Of a stretch of DNA of 64,000 nt, positions 1 through 10,192 are shown in pieces. Source of the stretch: Dryas octopetala (lineage: Eukaryota; Streptophyta; Magnoliopsida; Rosales; Rosaceae). The translations under genes were made by a program, and so were the position numbers. Location of the stretch: contig OY992832.1 of NCBI GenBank assembly GCA_963921425.1, positions 26,005,489 through 26,069,488 on the forward strand, in the 5' to 3' direction. The stretch's first letter is position 1, and each line of letters begins with the position of its first letter. Below the pieces are notes generated by a model. That model was given only the letters and a program-made list of their open reading frames with translations, did no database searches and was not told the origin of the DNA.

Positions 1-959
1 TGTTTTATAATTTGTTAGGTTTATCCAAATCTTCTCAAATTTCTTGTCTCAGAGGCCAAAATCCACTTCATTCTTGAATTCTTTGGGGGTATGCCGAATT
101 TGATTTTTGTATATACTAGATTATATTTAATTTAGGGTTTTGTATATCCATTTTCATTATTGTTATATATGTGATTTTTTGTGTTTTTTTTTTTGCAGGC
201 CAGATAAGTGGTGATTTTGGTGCAGCAAGATTTAAGTGTTGATTTGGATTTTGCAACAAGGTTTTTCTATGACTAGCTTGGATTTTTTTTTTTTATATGT
301 TGATGTGTTGAAATATATTAATATATGTTAGATATGTTAAAAAATATATATGCTTGATTTAATTGATATATATATATGTATATGTTAGATTTGTATTCAT
401 TTTTTGCATTGTATGTTAGTGTCAATATATTATTAGGGTAGGGAGTATAATATTAATTATTTAGCTAACATACAATTATTAGGATAGTATATATAAAAAA
501 TGTTAGTATTATGTTAGTGTTCATGTATCAATGTTAAAAATAAAAATAATAGGAGAAATAAAAAAATTCAAATTTTTGGTTAAATAGATAAATAAAAATA
601 TAACATATTAGTGAACTTAATTTATTCATTTGTTCTATTTAAAAGTAAAAATAAAATTGACTGAAAATTTTTAAAATTTGGGTTAATTAGATAAATAAGT
701 ATAGAACAACTTATTTGTAGATATAATTTATTTGTTACAGTTCAAATAAAAAAAAAGGTTAAGTAGATTAACAAACATACAACTTATTTGTGAATATTTT
801 GTGAATTTAATTTATTTGTTTGACATATATAAATAATCATAAATTATTATTGAATATTTTTTGAATTTAATCTAATAGGTATGAATAGATACGCCTACAT
901 GATAGGGATTGAAAGATTGTAGGCGTCAGGGTCTAGAGTTTTCATCTAAGAGGTAAAGC
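1..959. other. AT-rich flank upstream of CACTA relic, no gene seen
   Basis: This stretch is strongly AT-rich, with runs of TA repeats and no open frame of note. It lies directly upstream of the CACTA transposase relic and may be that element's 5' non-coding part. I saw no CACTA terminal repeat (CACTA followed by C/A-rich sequence), so the element's left end cannot be placed. Confidence 0.4.
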
Positions 960-2252
960 ATGGATAGGACTTGGTTGACGATTCCGCGACAGTTAGAGGC
1001 ATAAGTAGATGGAATTAATTTGTTTTTGGATCAAGCAGCTGCGAATGGTGTTGGGCCAAATAAATTCAAATGTCCGTGTAAAAAATGTTGCAATAGATAC
1101 ATTTTTGGAAGACAAACTATTGTGGATCATCTTGTTTGGCATGATATGGATAAAGATTACAAAAAAGCTTGGTGGCGGCATCATGGGGAGTCTAATATTG
1201 GAGAGCCAAATTTAAGGGAGATAGAAGATGACGTAGGAGGAGAGATGGATGGTATGCATGATTTTCTTAATGACATATTTGTTCAACCAGTAACGGAAGA
1301 AGAGGTTGGGTTATCGACACAACCTACTATCGTGGATGGGCGTCCAGCAGAGGCCAAAAGTTTTTTCAAGTTGCTTGAAAAGGCAGATCAAGAGTTGTAT
1401 CCTGGTTGTCAAGAGTTTAAGAAATTGGAGGCCGTTGTAAGATTGTACCAAATCAAGTGTTTAGGGAGTTTGCCGGACAGTTTATTCACTACATTACTAG
1501 AGTTGGTTAAAAGAATGTTGCCTGATGGAGATTGTTTGCCTGACTCGTGTTATAAGGCAAAGAAACTTATAAATGGGTTGGGTCTCACATATGAGAAGAT
1601 TGATGCATGTCCCAATGATTGCATGATATATTAGAAAGACACCTCAAAATTGACTGCATGTTCGGTTTGTGGCAAATCAAGATATAAAGATAACAAAGGA
1701 GATGATACTTCTAGAAAGAAAGTCTCAGCTAAGGTTATGTGGTACTTCCCTTTAAAATCGAGATTGAAGAGGTTTTATATGTCGAAGCATATTGCTGAAC
1801 ATATGAGGTGGCATGCAACTGAATGTCCCAAGAATGGGTTTATGAGACATCCGTCAGATTCTCCAGCATGGAAGCATTTAGATAATTTGTACCCTGACTT
1901 TGCGTCAGAAATTCGAAATGTGCGTTTAGGGCTGGCAAGTGATGGATTCAATCCTTTTGGCCATATGAGCAATGCCTATAGCACATGGCCTGTAGTGCTT
2001 TCTGTTTACAATTTGCCTCCATGGATGTGTATGAAGCAACCAAATTTATTATTGTCCTTGTTGATTCCAGGACCGAGAAGTCCTGGAAATGACATTGATG
2101 TGTATTTGCGACCATTAATTGATGCTACCATGACTATTGGATTAAAGTTTTGGGCGACTTTTCAAACTTTCTTAAAATATTTGGCCCTAGAGCAAGGCTG
2201 CCGCCCCCATAATAATTGCGTGACCATCCGGAACCATCGGATTATCTTATAA
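960..2252 (+). pseudogene. CACTA (En/Spm) tnp2-type transposase, broken
   Basis: This is a relic of the large transposase of a CACTA element, the enzyme that cuts and moves the transposon. Translation from the ATG at 960 starts MDRTWLTIP and continues in one frame. It passes a Cys-rich N-terminal region (CPCKKCCNRY, then a W-x-x-HG context) typical of the transposase-associated domain. It then enters the tnp2 domain, seen as CSVCGKSRYK, RLKRFYMSKH, MRWHA, SDSPAWKHLD and SDGFNPFGHMSNAYSTWPVV, ending near GPRSPGNDIDVYLRPLID. Two in-frame stops break it: TAA at 1002-1004 and TAG at 1632-1634. After about 2110 the similarity stops, so the catalytic remainder of tnp2 is missing. It cannot make active transposase. 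The family call rests on several consecutive motifs and is secure. Confidence 0.85.
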
Positions 2253-3140
2253 TTAATGCTGCCAAAGGGAGAGTAGACATTTCTCACATGGTTGAAAGAA
2301 AATGTAACAGCAAGGCAAATAAAAAAGCATATAAGCCAAAGGTGTTGGAATTTGGCCATTATACTAACAAGAGGAAGATTAATGCTATCAATGTGACCCC
2401 ATTTGGTAGTGTTTTATTGCTAGAGTCGTTTGATACTCCTTAATTTGAAAAAAGGGAAGAAGAAGTAGTATGCAATCAGCTCATTTCCCAATACCCCACA
2501 AAGGAATCTTCACCCTAGAACCGCTTCTGAGTCTCACGAACCTCCAAGACTCATCTCTTCCAGCGATGATAAGGACTCCACTTCATATGCTGAGGAGGTA
2601 CACACTGAGGCTAATCTGAATTAGCACATGGGCCTCCTCAGGGCCGTGTCTTGGATGTGAGGTCGAAGGTGCTTGCAACCTACACTTTCCTCTTTTCTCA
2701 TTGCAATTAAATTTACTATTTTTTTTTTGCTGGGAGATATTTCGCATGAGCATGCAGGTCATTCTCAAAGCCATAATTCATGTGAGGTGGCTTAGGTGCG
2801 TATTTTGTGATTACTTGCGTATTTTGTGCAAGTAGTAGGATCAACCCTAGTGGCATTTCTACAGCTTCGGATATAGGGATTCGCACTTCTGACCCTCCAG
2901 GCCCTAGCGCATCTTTTCTTAGCTCAGGGTCCCACTGTATCACCCTAAGGTCATGGTGGAGAAGCCCCTGATCCAGATTCAGTACAAAATTTCAATCATT
3001 TGCTGACTCCCTTGAAGAGTATAGAGCTAAAGATCCATTCTTTCAAGGGGATCCATTTTCCTCCCTAAGTGACACATGCATGTGATCCTTGTTCCTTTCA
3101 AGGGCATGCAGGTTTTTGCAGAGGTTATTGCTCCTCTGGC
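2253..3140. other. Unassigned sequence downstream of CACTA relic
   Basis: No recognisable gene. A 75-codon open frame at 2216-2443 (+) overlaps the end of the tnp2 relic in another frame and has no family I recognise. A reverse-strand open frame at 2716-2943 reads LRKDALGPGG and LLAQNTQV and likewise matches nothing I can name. The stretch is probably decayed transposon sequence. Confidence 0.3.
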
Positions 3141-3400
3141 CAAGGAGTTAAATTTCAAAATTTTCGAGGAAATTTCGTCGAAAATTTCAGAATTTGGGGC
3201 TAAGGAAATTTAGCATGATTCCATGTATTTTTTGGGAAAAATTAGAATACTTCAGTGGAAATTTCGAAAATTTTTGTGATATTACGAAGGGAAATTTCGA
3301 TTCCATCTTACACTGCTCTCTGACAAACTTTTCAGAAATTTCAACAATTTTAGCAAAAAAAAAAAAATTCAAACTTAAGTAGAAAAAAAACAATAGCAAC
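3141..3400 (+). mobile_element. Fragment of hAT-like element (same family as 16286-17604)
   Basis: The sequence begins CAAGGAGTTAAATTTC, nearly the same as the terminal repeat CAAGGAGTAAAATTTCG of the complete element at 16286. It then shows the same run of GAAATTTCG-like words (fraaaatttcg repeats) that fills both ends of that element. No matching right end was found before the inverted-repeat element at 3566, so this looks like a left-end fragment. The right boundary is approximate. Confidence 0.45.
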
Positions 3401-3582
3401 TTTTTGGAGGCCCAAAGATTCGAACTAAGGAAAAAAAGAAACAAACAGCCTACAAAGGCCCTACCATCCCATCTACAATAACTTTTTGTCAGCTTTTGAT
3501 TATACATTATATTTATTGTGTTACCTTTTCTAGAGTAAGTTATACTATCACTCTATTTTTTAATTGGCTTATTCACGCCAAT

Positions 3583-6457
3583 TGTAACGACCCGACCCAA
3601 AGTTGACTTTTAAAAATAATGGACTTTCATCTTTGACTTTGGGCACGTTGGAAAGCTCTTGAGTCCACGAGTTCGTAGACACGCGGCACGCGTTAATCGG
3701 AGCTACGGTTTGAAAGATACGAGCATTTGAAGGGAAGGGCAATTTTGTAATTTTGTAGGAGTGGGTTTTAAATACCCAAAAATCCAGAAATTTCGGGGGG
3801 ATTCTCTCACACTCTCTCTCCTCTCTCCCCGATACTCTCTCTCTCTCGCCCATTCAGTACCGCCGCCCTGTCACCGGCGCGTGGGCGCGCGTCCGGCGGC
3901 GGATGGAGGCGGACGAAAGCTCTCCGAGCACGCCTCTCCTCCCTCCTCATTCCTCTGTAGATCGTTTAGCCCAGAAACCCCCAAAAATCGAACCCAGTTA
4001 AGGCCGATTGGGCCTCCGGCGATGACTCACATTTTCCGGCGGATTTGAGGGCGGCGACCACTTGGGTTTTCTTCCCCAGGCCCCGGCGAGTTCAGCCATG
4101 CCACTCCTTTGCTCCGGCGACCACCCCCGATGGAGAAATGACGCGAAACAGGGCCGATCTTCCTCGCCGGCGATCTGCGTTTTTCGGCCACGATGCGACG
4201 CCGGACCCACTGGGTATCATACCTCTCGTCACGGCGAGTTCAGCAATGGTGTCCTCCTGCCCTGACGATGTCCCACGGCGGAGCAATGAGCTCGGGAAGC
4301 CAAGCCAGCCGCCGGCTTCCGCCGTCGATTCCGGCGTTTCTGGCGACTTTTGGCCGTCGGTCCAGTTGACAAAATCGATCCTCTAGGTACGAGTAATCTT
4401 TCCCCTAAAGTGTTGATGTTCAATTTTGAGACTTTAGAAATTTGATTTTTGGGTTTACGTCTATTTTGAATATCTTGAAATCGGACTCAAATTTGTGATG
4501 TTTATGTGCAATTGGAGGTTCTATTATATGATTAGGATTGTTCGGAGTTGAATTTGGATATTTCTAGGTATGTGCCGCCGCTGCCACCGACGGCTCCACC
4601 ACTTGTGGCGGTGAGTTGGGTGGTTTTTCTTGTTAATCAGCCTCCCCAGGACTCTTAGAGGCCAACCCTAGGGTTTGTTTACGTGTGGGTGAGTATTGGG
4701 TGTACTTTGGGGCTGGGTAGTCACCGTACGTGGTGGTTACCGCCCATTTCGGTCATTGAACGGCCAAATTGTGAAACCTGAATATTTAAATATTGGTTGT
4801 CTGGTCATAACAGGTATACGGATTCAGGGAATATCATTCCCGATGCCGTTATGCTGCCGGATTTGGTATCCGAGCAATGACACTGTGAAGGGTAGGATTT
4901 GGATCATGAGAATAAATTGATGAGGATCTGAGGTTTAGGAATTTATTTGGAATGTTAGAGTTTGTCCTGAGGAAGTATTGGAATGATTTGAGTGACAAAC
5001 AAGGGAAGGGTCGTGAGTAGAATTCAATCTCGGAAAGGTTTCGGTGTAGATCGGAGTAAACAGTGAGTGGACTTTATTTTTATAAAAGTTTATGTTTCTA
5101 AATGTTTATGATTTCATTGATTTAATGGTGGATTTGTGTTGAGAATTTTTATTTAAGTTTCTTCAAATGATATTCTGGTTGAGACAAATGACTTTAAAAA
5201 TTGAGATGTTGTGAGTTGAGGAAAGACACATGTTTTGTGAGTTGGGTTGTTAAAAGGGAATTGTGAAAAGAGTATTTAAAAACTGATGTATAAATGCACG
5301 TATTGACCGGTCGAGCCTGCCTGTGTAAAATGCACGGGATTGTGGCTAGGATACGAGCCTGCTCGTACGGATTGACCCCTCCGTATGAGATTGTGGCTAG
5401 GATACGAGCCTGCTCGTACGGAGCGACCCCTCCGTATGAGATTGTGGCTAGGATACGAGCTTGCTCGTGCGGAGCGACCCTCCGTACGAGATTGTGGCCA
5501 GGATACGAGCCTGCTCGTTCGGAGAGACCCCTCCGTACGAGATTGTGGCCAGGATACGAGTCTGCTCTTACAGAAGGACCTCTATGTGCGAGATTATGGC
5601 TAGGATTTGAGCCTGCCCGAGTGCGGGATTGTGGCCAGGACATTTTCTACAGTACAGGTACGAGAATGATGTGAGTTTTAAGAATTAGTGTTTTTGAGAT
5701 ATCAGATTTCAAGGATAAATTCAGTTCAGAGTTTGATTTACGGTTGAGGGGATGTGAAAATGGTTTTGAAAGAAGAGATTTTTGAAAGTAGTTATAAAGC
5801 TGGAGGATTTCCATGAAACGAAGTGTGTGAAATTAGATAGATGGTTGTTTGGTTGCTTGTATTGCATTTGTTTGCTAGGACTTAGTAAAGTCTAGGCTTG
5901 AATCGTGAGGACGGAAATGATAGTGTCTATGCGTTGAGGATATTAATTAGAATGTGAATGATTGAGGTTGAGGTTAATGGTTGATTGATTAGGCAATTGA
6001 TTGGTTGGAATGATTATTAATATTATTGGTGGGATTTTGATGTGAATTTGAGGAATTTGGTTCATCTTGTTGCTTGGATGATTGGTGATGGAACTATTAT
6101 GAAATTGAATAATTATGGATTTTATTGTGGATTATTTATTGAGTATGGAATTGAAGAAATTATTGAGGACAATTATTATTATGAAATTTCACTCATACGA
6201 GCTTTAGTGAGTTTACCGGATTTGTTGTATAACTCGGTACACCATGGATGCGGTGTAGGATTTGTGTTTTGCAGGTTAAGCAGACTGAGGAAGCAGTGGG
6301 AAGAAGACGAGGCAGTGGGACTCAGAGAGATTTATTTAAAATGTTTTTGACAGAATTTTATTTACTTATGTTGTTGTGTATGGCTCAAAAGTAAGAGAAA
6401 GCAGATTTAACAGTTTGATGTTCAGTATTTTCATGGCCCGAGGTTTGAGGTGTTTCA
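3583..6457 (+). mobile_element. Solo LTR (2.9 kb, TGTAACGACCCG family), forward
   Basis: The sequence starts TGTAACGACCCGACCC and ends ...GTGTTTCA, the TG...CA ends of an LTR. It is flanked by the 5-bp duplication CCAAT (3578-3582 and 6458-6462), which cuts the Mutator-like MITE in two. No primer-binding site or coding internal region follows, so this is a solo LTR left by recombination between two LTRs. It holds a GC-rich block (3850-4380), a CT-rich tract near 3805-3850 and a 51-bp minisatellite. Open frames in the GC-rich block are not conserved coding. A related but shorter copy lies on the reverse strand at 37294-45811. Confidence 0.85.
5339..5642 (+). repeat. 51-bp minisatellite inside LTR, six units with hairpin core
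   Basis: The word TGTGGC(T/C)AGGATACGAG recurs at 5341, 5392, 5443, 5493 and 5544, then as degenerate copies near 5595 and 5630. The period is 50-51 bp, with a shorter final step of 35 bp. Each unit contains CTCGTACGGA, an 8-nt spacer and TCCGTA(T/C)GAG, so a 10-bp stem-loop can form. Because 51 is a multiple of three, long frames stay open on both strands (5294-5674 and 5194-5643); these are not genes. Confidence 0.9.
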
Positions 6458-6769
6458 CCAATGCCCTCTGAAAGTAACTTCGATTTTCAATTTGCCCCTT
6501 GAAAACTTCATTCCTCCCACTTTAACCCCCGAACTTTACAAAATATCATATTCTATCAAGTCTGTTACAAACTCCGTCAAATAAACTGACGTGGCAGTTT
6601 ATTGCCCCTTCCACATAAGCGACACGTAGGCTTTTTTGACGGACTCATAGACAGACTTAACGGAATATGATATTTTGTAAAGTTTGAGGGGCAAAGTGGG
6701 ATGAAAGAAGTTTCAAAGGGCAAATTGAAAATCGAAGTTATTTTCAGGGGGCATTGACGTGAATAAGCC

Positions 6770-6949
6770 TTTTTTAATTTTAGTTCCACTAGCTTCACTC
6801 TTTAAGGAATGATTTGCATTCTATACAGACAACACCAAGATACACTTGTACGAGAAATGCTTAATAGTTCTAGTCACCAAATCCAATACAAAGGATGCAC
6901 ATTTAGTGCGGAGTCAAGGAATCTAAAATCTACAACTCTGATACCAAAT
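6770..6949 (-). other. Retrotransposon leader fragment with primer-binding site
   Basis: Read on the reverse strand, the LTR that begins (forward coordinates) at 6950 is followed after three bases by TGGTATCAGAGT (6935-6946). This is the standard plant primer-binding site for initiator tRNA-Met. The rest is leader-like sequence without a long open frame. It shows that the adjoining LTR was the 5' LTR of a reverse-strand element whose body has been lost. Confidence 0.65.
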
Positions 6950-8880
6950 TGGCAGGACCGGCCTCGGATTTCATCCTAAAACTTGGAGTGATCCTGTGGG
7001 ATCCAATATAAAAAAAAATCCTATCGAAAATTCGGCAAAACCTCCCCTGAAATTGGACTAATTCAACTTATAAAACCTGTAGAAAACACTTCTATGTCTT
7101 TTAGCCACCTCTACCACAAAGCAACAACGGTCTCTGACCCGTCAAAAAATAAAATAAAACATCATACAACCAATTTCCATCGGTTATCAGAGTCATTCTA
7201 GATTTTATACAAATAAAAATAAAAGGAACGTTAGCCTACAAAGTCCTCAAACATATCACAAAAATGTCTCGATGTTCTTCTTGGCTCGACCACTCCTACT
7301 TAGGGGGAAATTTAAAACAAAACAGACAAGATGTGAGAGAAAACTTAGTGAGTGGACATAAACTAATTTAATAGCGTAAAACCCTTCGTGAGCTTGTTTC
7401 CATATTAAAAACCTTTTTTCCTTAAAATTAGACTTGGTTTTGAAATCCTCCAGTTTTAAAACTATTTAGCAATTTAAAAAAAAAAACGTCATAAAAACCA
7501 TTTATGAATAAATATGCAATTGTTCGATGAGAACTTTCCAATTATAAGTATCATGCAAAACCAAATGTCCAAGAATCAAGATGAACATAAAAAGAAAAGT
7601 TTTGTTTAAAACTTGTGTAATGGAAATCCTTGGGAGAATAATGAGATTACACCATACTCGTACCCGTAAACTGTAGACAATACCCTGACCACAATCCCGC
7701 ACACAAGCAAGCTCATACCCTAGCCACAATCTCGTGCAGAGAGGTCACTCTACACGAGCAGGCTCATATCCTGGCCACAATCTCGTGCAACTTACATAGG
7801 CAGGCTCATCTGATCATACGTGCACGTAGAGCGGCCCCTAAAGGGCGAGACATCCCAACACACAGCCCAAAGCCTATATGTGTACCAAGATGGGTCCCAA
7901 AGACCTATCTGTATCTCAAATTTCAAAAACGGGCACTTAATACAGCGATTTTAAAATATCTTTTAAATGTCTAAAAAAAATTACTTTTGAGATAAAAGAT
8001 TAAGCCATTTTTATTTCCTTCCAAACTCTCTTTAACAATCCAACTCATCAAAAACTACCTTTCCTCAAATCACAACGTCACAACCAAACGTAAATATTCA
8101 ATGAAATGAACATCCAAGATATATGAAATTATAACAATTACAGCACGCCTTTTAAATAAAGATTTCTTCAATAAGAATTCACATATAAAAACACATTGAA
8201 ATATTATTTGATCGTTTAAAATATAAATTTCAAGATAGGGGCAATCAGACTAATATAAGTGGTTATTTATGAAACTTAGGATTTAAAATTCAAGGTCGAC
8301 TTCAAATTTGATCAAAGGGATCAAAATCACATAGTAAAACATAATTTATTAAAAATCAAGGTCCACTCACAGTGAAATATCTAGCTCCGATCCTCCACCC
8401 GATCGTCTCGGCCCACAATCGTCTCGCCTATAGAATAAAACAATAGATTAGTCTCGGCTCTACGACATTTAAAGGGTGTGTGTGTGTGAAGCCTAACGTC
8501 CACCCAACTCTCACTCAATACAACAGTTAGAATCTTCTTCTCCTAAACACTATACTTAACTCTAAAACTTTTCTGCTCAAATTAATGTTAATTACATAAA
8601 GTAAACCAACCATAAATCCAAAGTTAATTATGTAGAGCCTACCCCAAAACTACAATTATTCTAGAGCTTGTTCGGTCTTGGAAAAGTACATAAATACCGT
8701 CCAAATTACACTCCGATCATTTCCAACACCTTCACCCTATATAAATCCGACAACTTATCAAATTAGACGCTTAAAAGATGCTAGAAACTAGAGTTGGTAA
8801 CTGAATGGTTGTAACCGCTGCTGCCACTGCCCAACTTGGCAGCTCCGAAGGCAACACTCACCAAAACTCAGACAAATGAG
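6950..8880 (-). mobile_element. 5' LTR fragment, reverse strand, truncated
   Basis: This copy belongs to the superfamily whose other complete copy is 10193-13277. It shares the same ordered landmarks: TGGCAGGACCGG at the end, the TCCTACCGAAAATTCGGCA-like region, a minisatellite around 7677-7830, the block CCAAAGGGCGA...GGGTCCCAAAGACCT (7835-7905), and GTCCACTCACAGTG with the GATCGTC box (8360-8430). Beyond about 8880 the GA-rich block and the TGTAACGACCCG terminus are missing. The right boundary is approximate. Confidence 0.7.
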
Positions 8881-9318
8881 AGTGAGTAAGCCCAAGAAAT
8901 GAAGGCCATGTATGGGTCCATATGAAAGTAATAGAGAGTGAGAGTAGTAATAGAGAGTAGGACCCGCACTAAAAGTGATGACATCAGCAAACAAGTGGCT
9001 GACAGCCCCTGGCCCACTCTTACATCACGCTCCATGCGCCTCCTATATAAGCCACGCACGGCTGGGATCTTTGAGCCATTGGAGATCGATCAACGGCTAT
9101 GAACAACTGACCATTGCTTTTTTATTTTTCAAACTTGGGCAGTGTGCTGGCGAAATCTAGGCCTTCGAAAAAAGTGACCGTTGCTCATCCAACGGCTCAC
9201 ATTATTTGTCTGTTAATTTCAAAATAAAAAATCATACAAAAATCAAAAAAATGCCAAAAAATCACAAAAAATTTGTAACAGCTAGTTTAACATTTCCTCC
9301 ATAAAATTGGTCATTCCC
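8881..9318. other. Host of the nested solo LTRs; possible Harbinger 5' part
   Basis: There is no open frame of substance. A TATA-like box TATATAAG lies at 9044-9051. The sequence resumes after the LTR nest at 13592 and reaches the start codon of the Harbinger ORF1 relic at 13667. It may therefore be the promoter and leader of that element. I could not find the element's terminal inverted repeats. Confidence 0.35.
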
Positions 9319-10192
9319 TAATATATTCATGAATTTACATCATTTTATATTCCTCTTACTTAGTTTTTGTGAATTCATTTGAATAAAAGCTTTAAATTTT
9401 ATTTAGTTTTGTGTTTTTGGCTTCTGAGCAATAAAATGAGAAATTGCACCATTTATTCTCCTTAATAGATATTGACATGAATCCAATTAGAGATAGAAGC
9501 TAACACCTTGAAGTTTTCCTAGGTTTAATTTCGTGACATTTGGAGGCACCTGGGACAAGAAGCTATTTTGGGCATCCTTGGAGGAGTGACACCCCTTGGG
9601 AGCTTAATTGGCTTCAACATCTAGAATTTTATTTTTTCCTTCTTGTTTCCATTTATGTTTAATTGGTGATGTTGTTTGTAATTTTTATAGTTACTGAGTA
9701 GTTTCTTGATTTGGGGCTAAAGATTTAGCTCTAGCGCGCCCAACTATGTAATGACTTTGTGATTTGTGAAATAATGCCTATTTGGATATTTATATCTTAT
9801 GCTAGTTTAATGATCACAACTTGTATGTATGAACTCATCACTTGTGCATATGAGAAATGTTGTCATGTAGAAATTGGAGTTTGATGAACTTTAGTTTCTA
9901 AAGCATGTTGCTTAAGAGTGTGGTAATTTAAAAGCACTTTGGTTGGATTGTTTTAATTGCTTGGATTTCTCATCCTTAGAACTTTTTGCACCTAGGGTTG
10001 GCTATGACATTAATCTTGGGTAGTTAGCTATCACCTTGGATGGGGTAGTTGATAACATAAAAGAGGATGTGCCTTAATTCATCTTGGCCGGGGTTAGGAA
10101 AAAATCTAATATATCCAATTTGGCATAATCACTAATTGCATTGTTTGTTATATAGAAGGGTTAGTGTGAACCCCTAACAACCCCAAATCTCA

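Larger units (their letters stand above)
3566..6769. mobile_element. Mutator-like inverted-repeat MITE, split by a solo LTR
   Basis: The right part (6463-6769) folds back on itself. Its left arm (CAATGCCCTCTGAAAGTAAC...) matches the reverse complement of 6660-6769 over roughly 115 bp with few mismatches. The first bases of the left arm, GGCTTATTCACGCCAAT, are found at 3566-3582, in front of the LTR that begins at 3583. They match the right terminus, GGCTTATTCACGTCAAT in reverse complement. The element is flanked by a 10-bp direct repeat TTTTTTAATT (3556-3565 and 6770-6779). Long inverted repeats with a 9-11 bp target duplication point to the Mutator superfamily. There is no coding capacity. 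Without the LTR the element is about 325 bp. Confidence 0.8.

Noticed and set aside
3761..4423. GC-rich open frames, possible small gene
   Set aside because: They lie in the GC-rich block of a solo LTR, overlap on both strands and have no recognisable domain.
5194..5674. Long overlapping open frames on both strands (up to 149 codons)
   Set aside because: They are translations of the 51-bp minisatellite, whose period is a multiple of three, inside a solo LTR.
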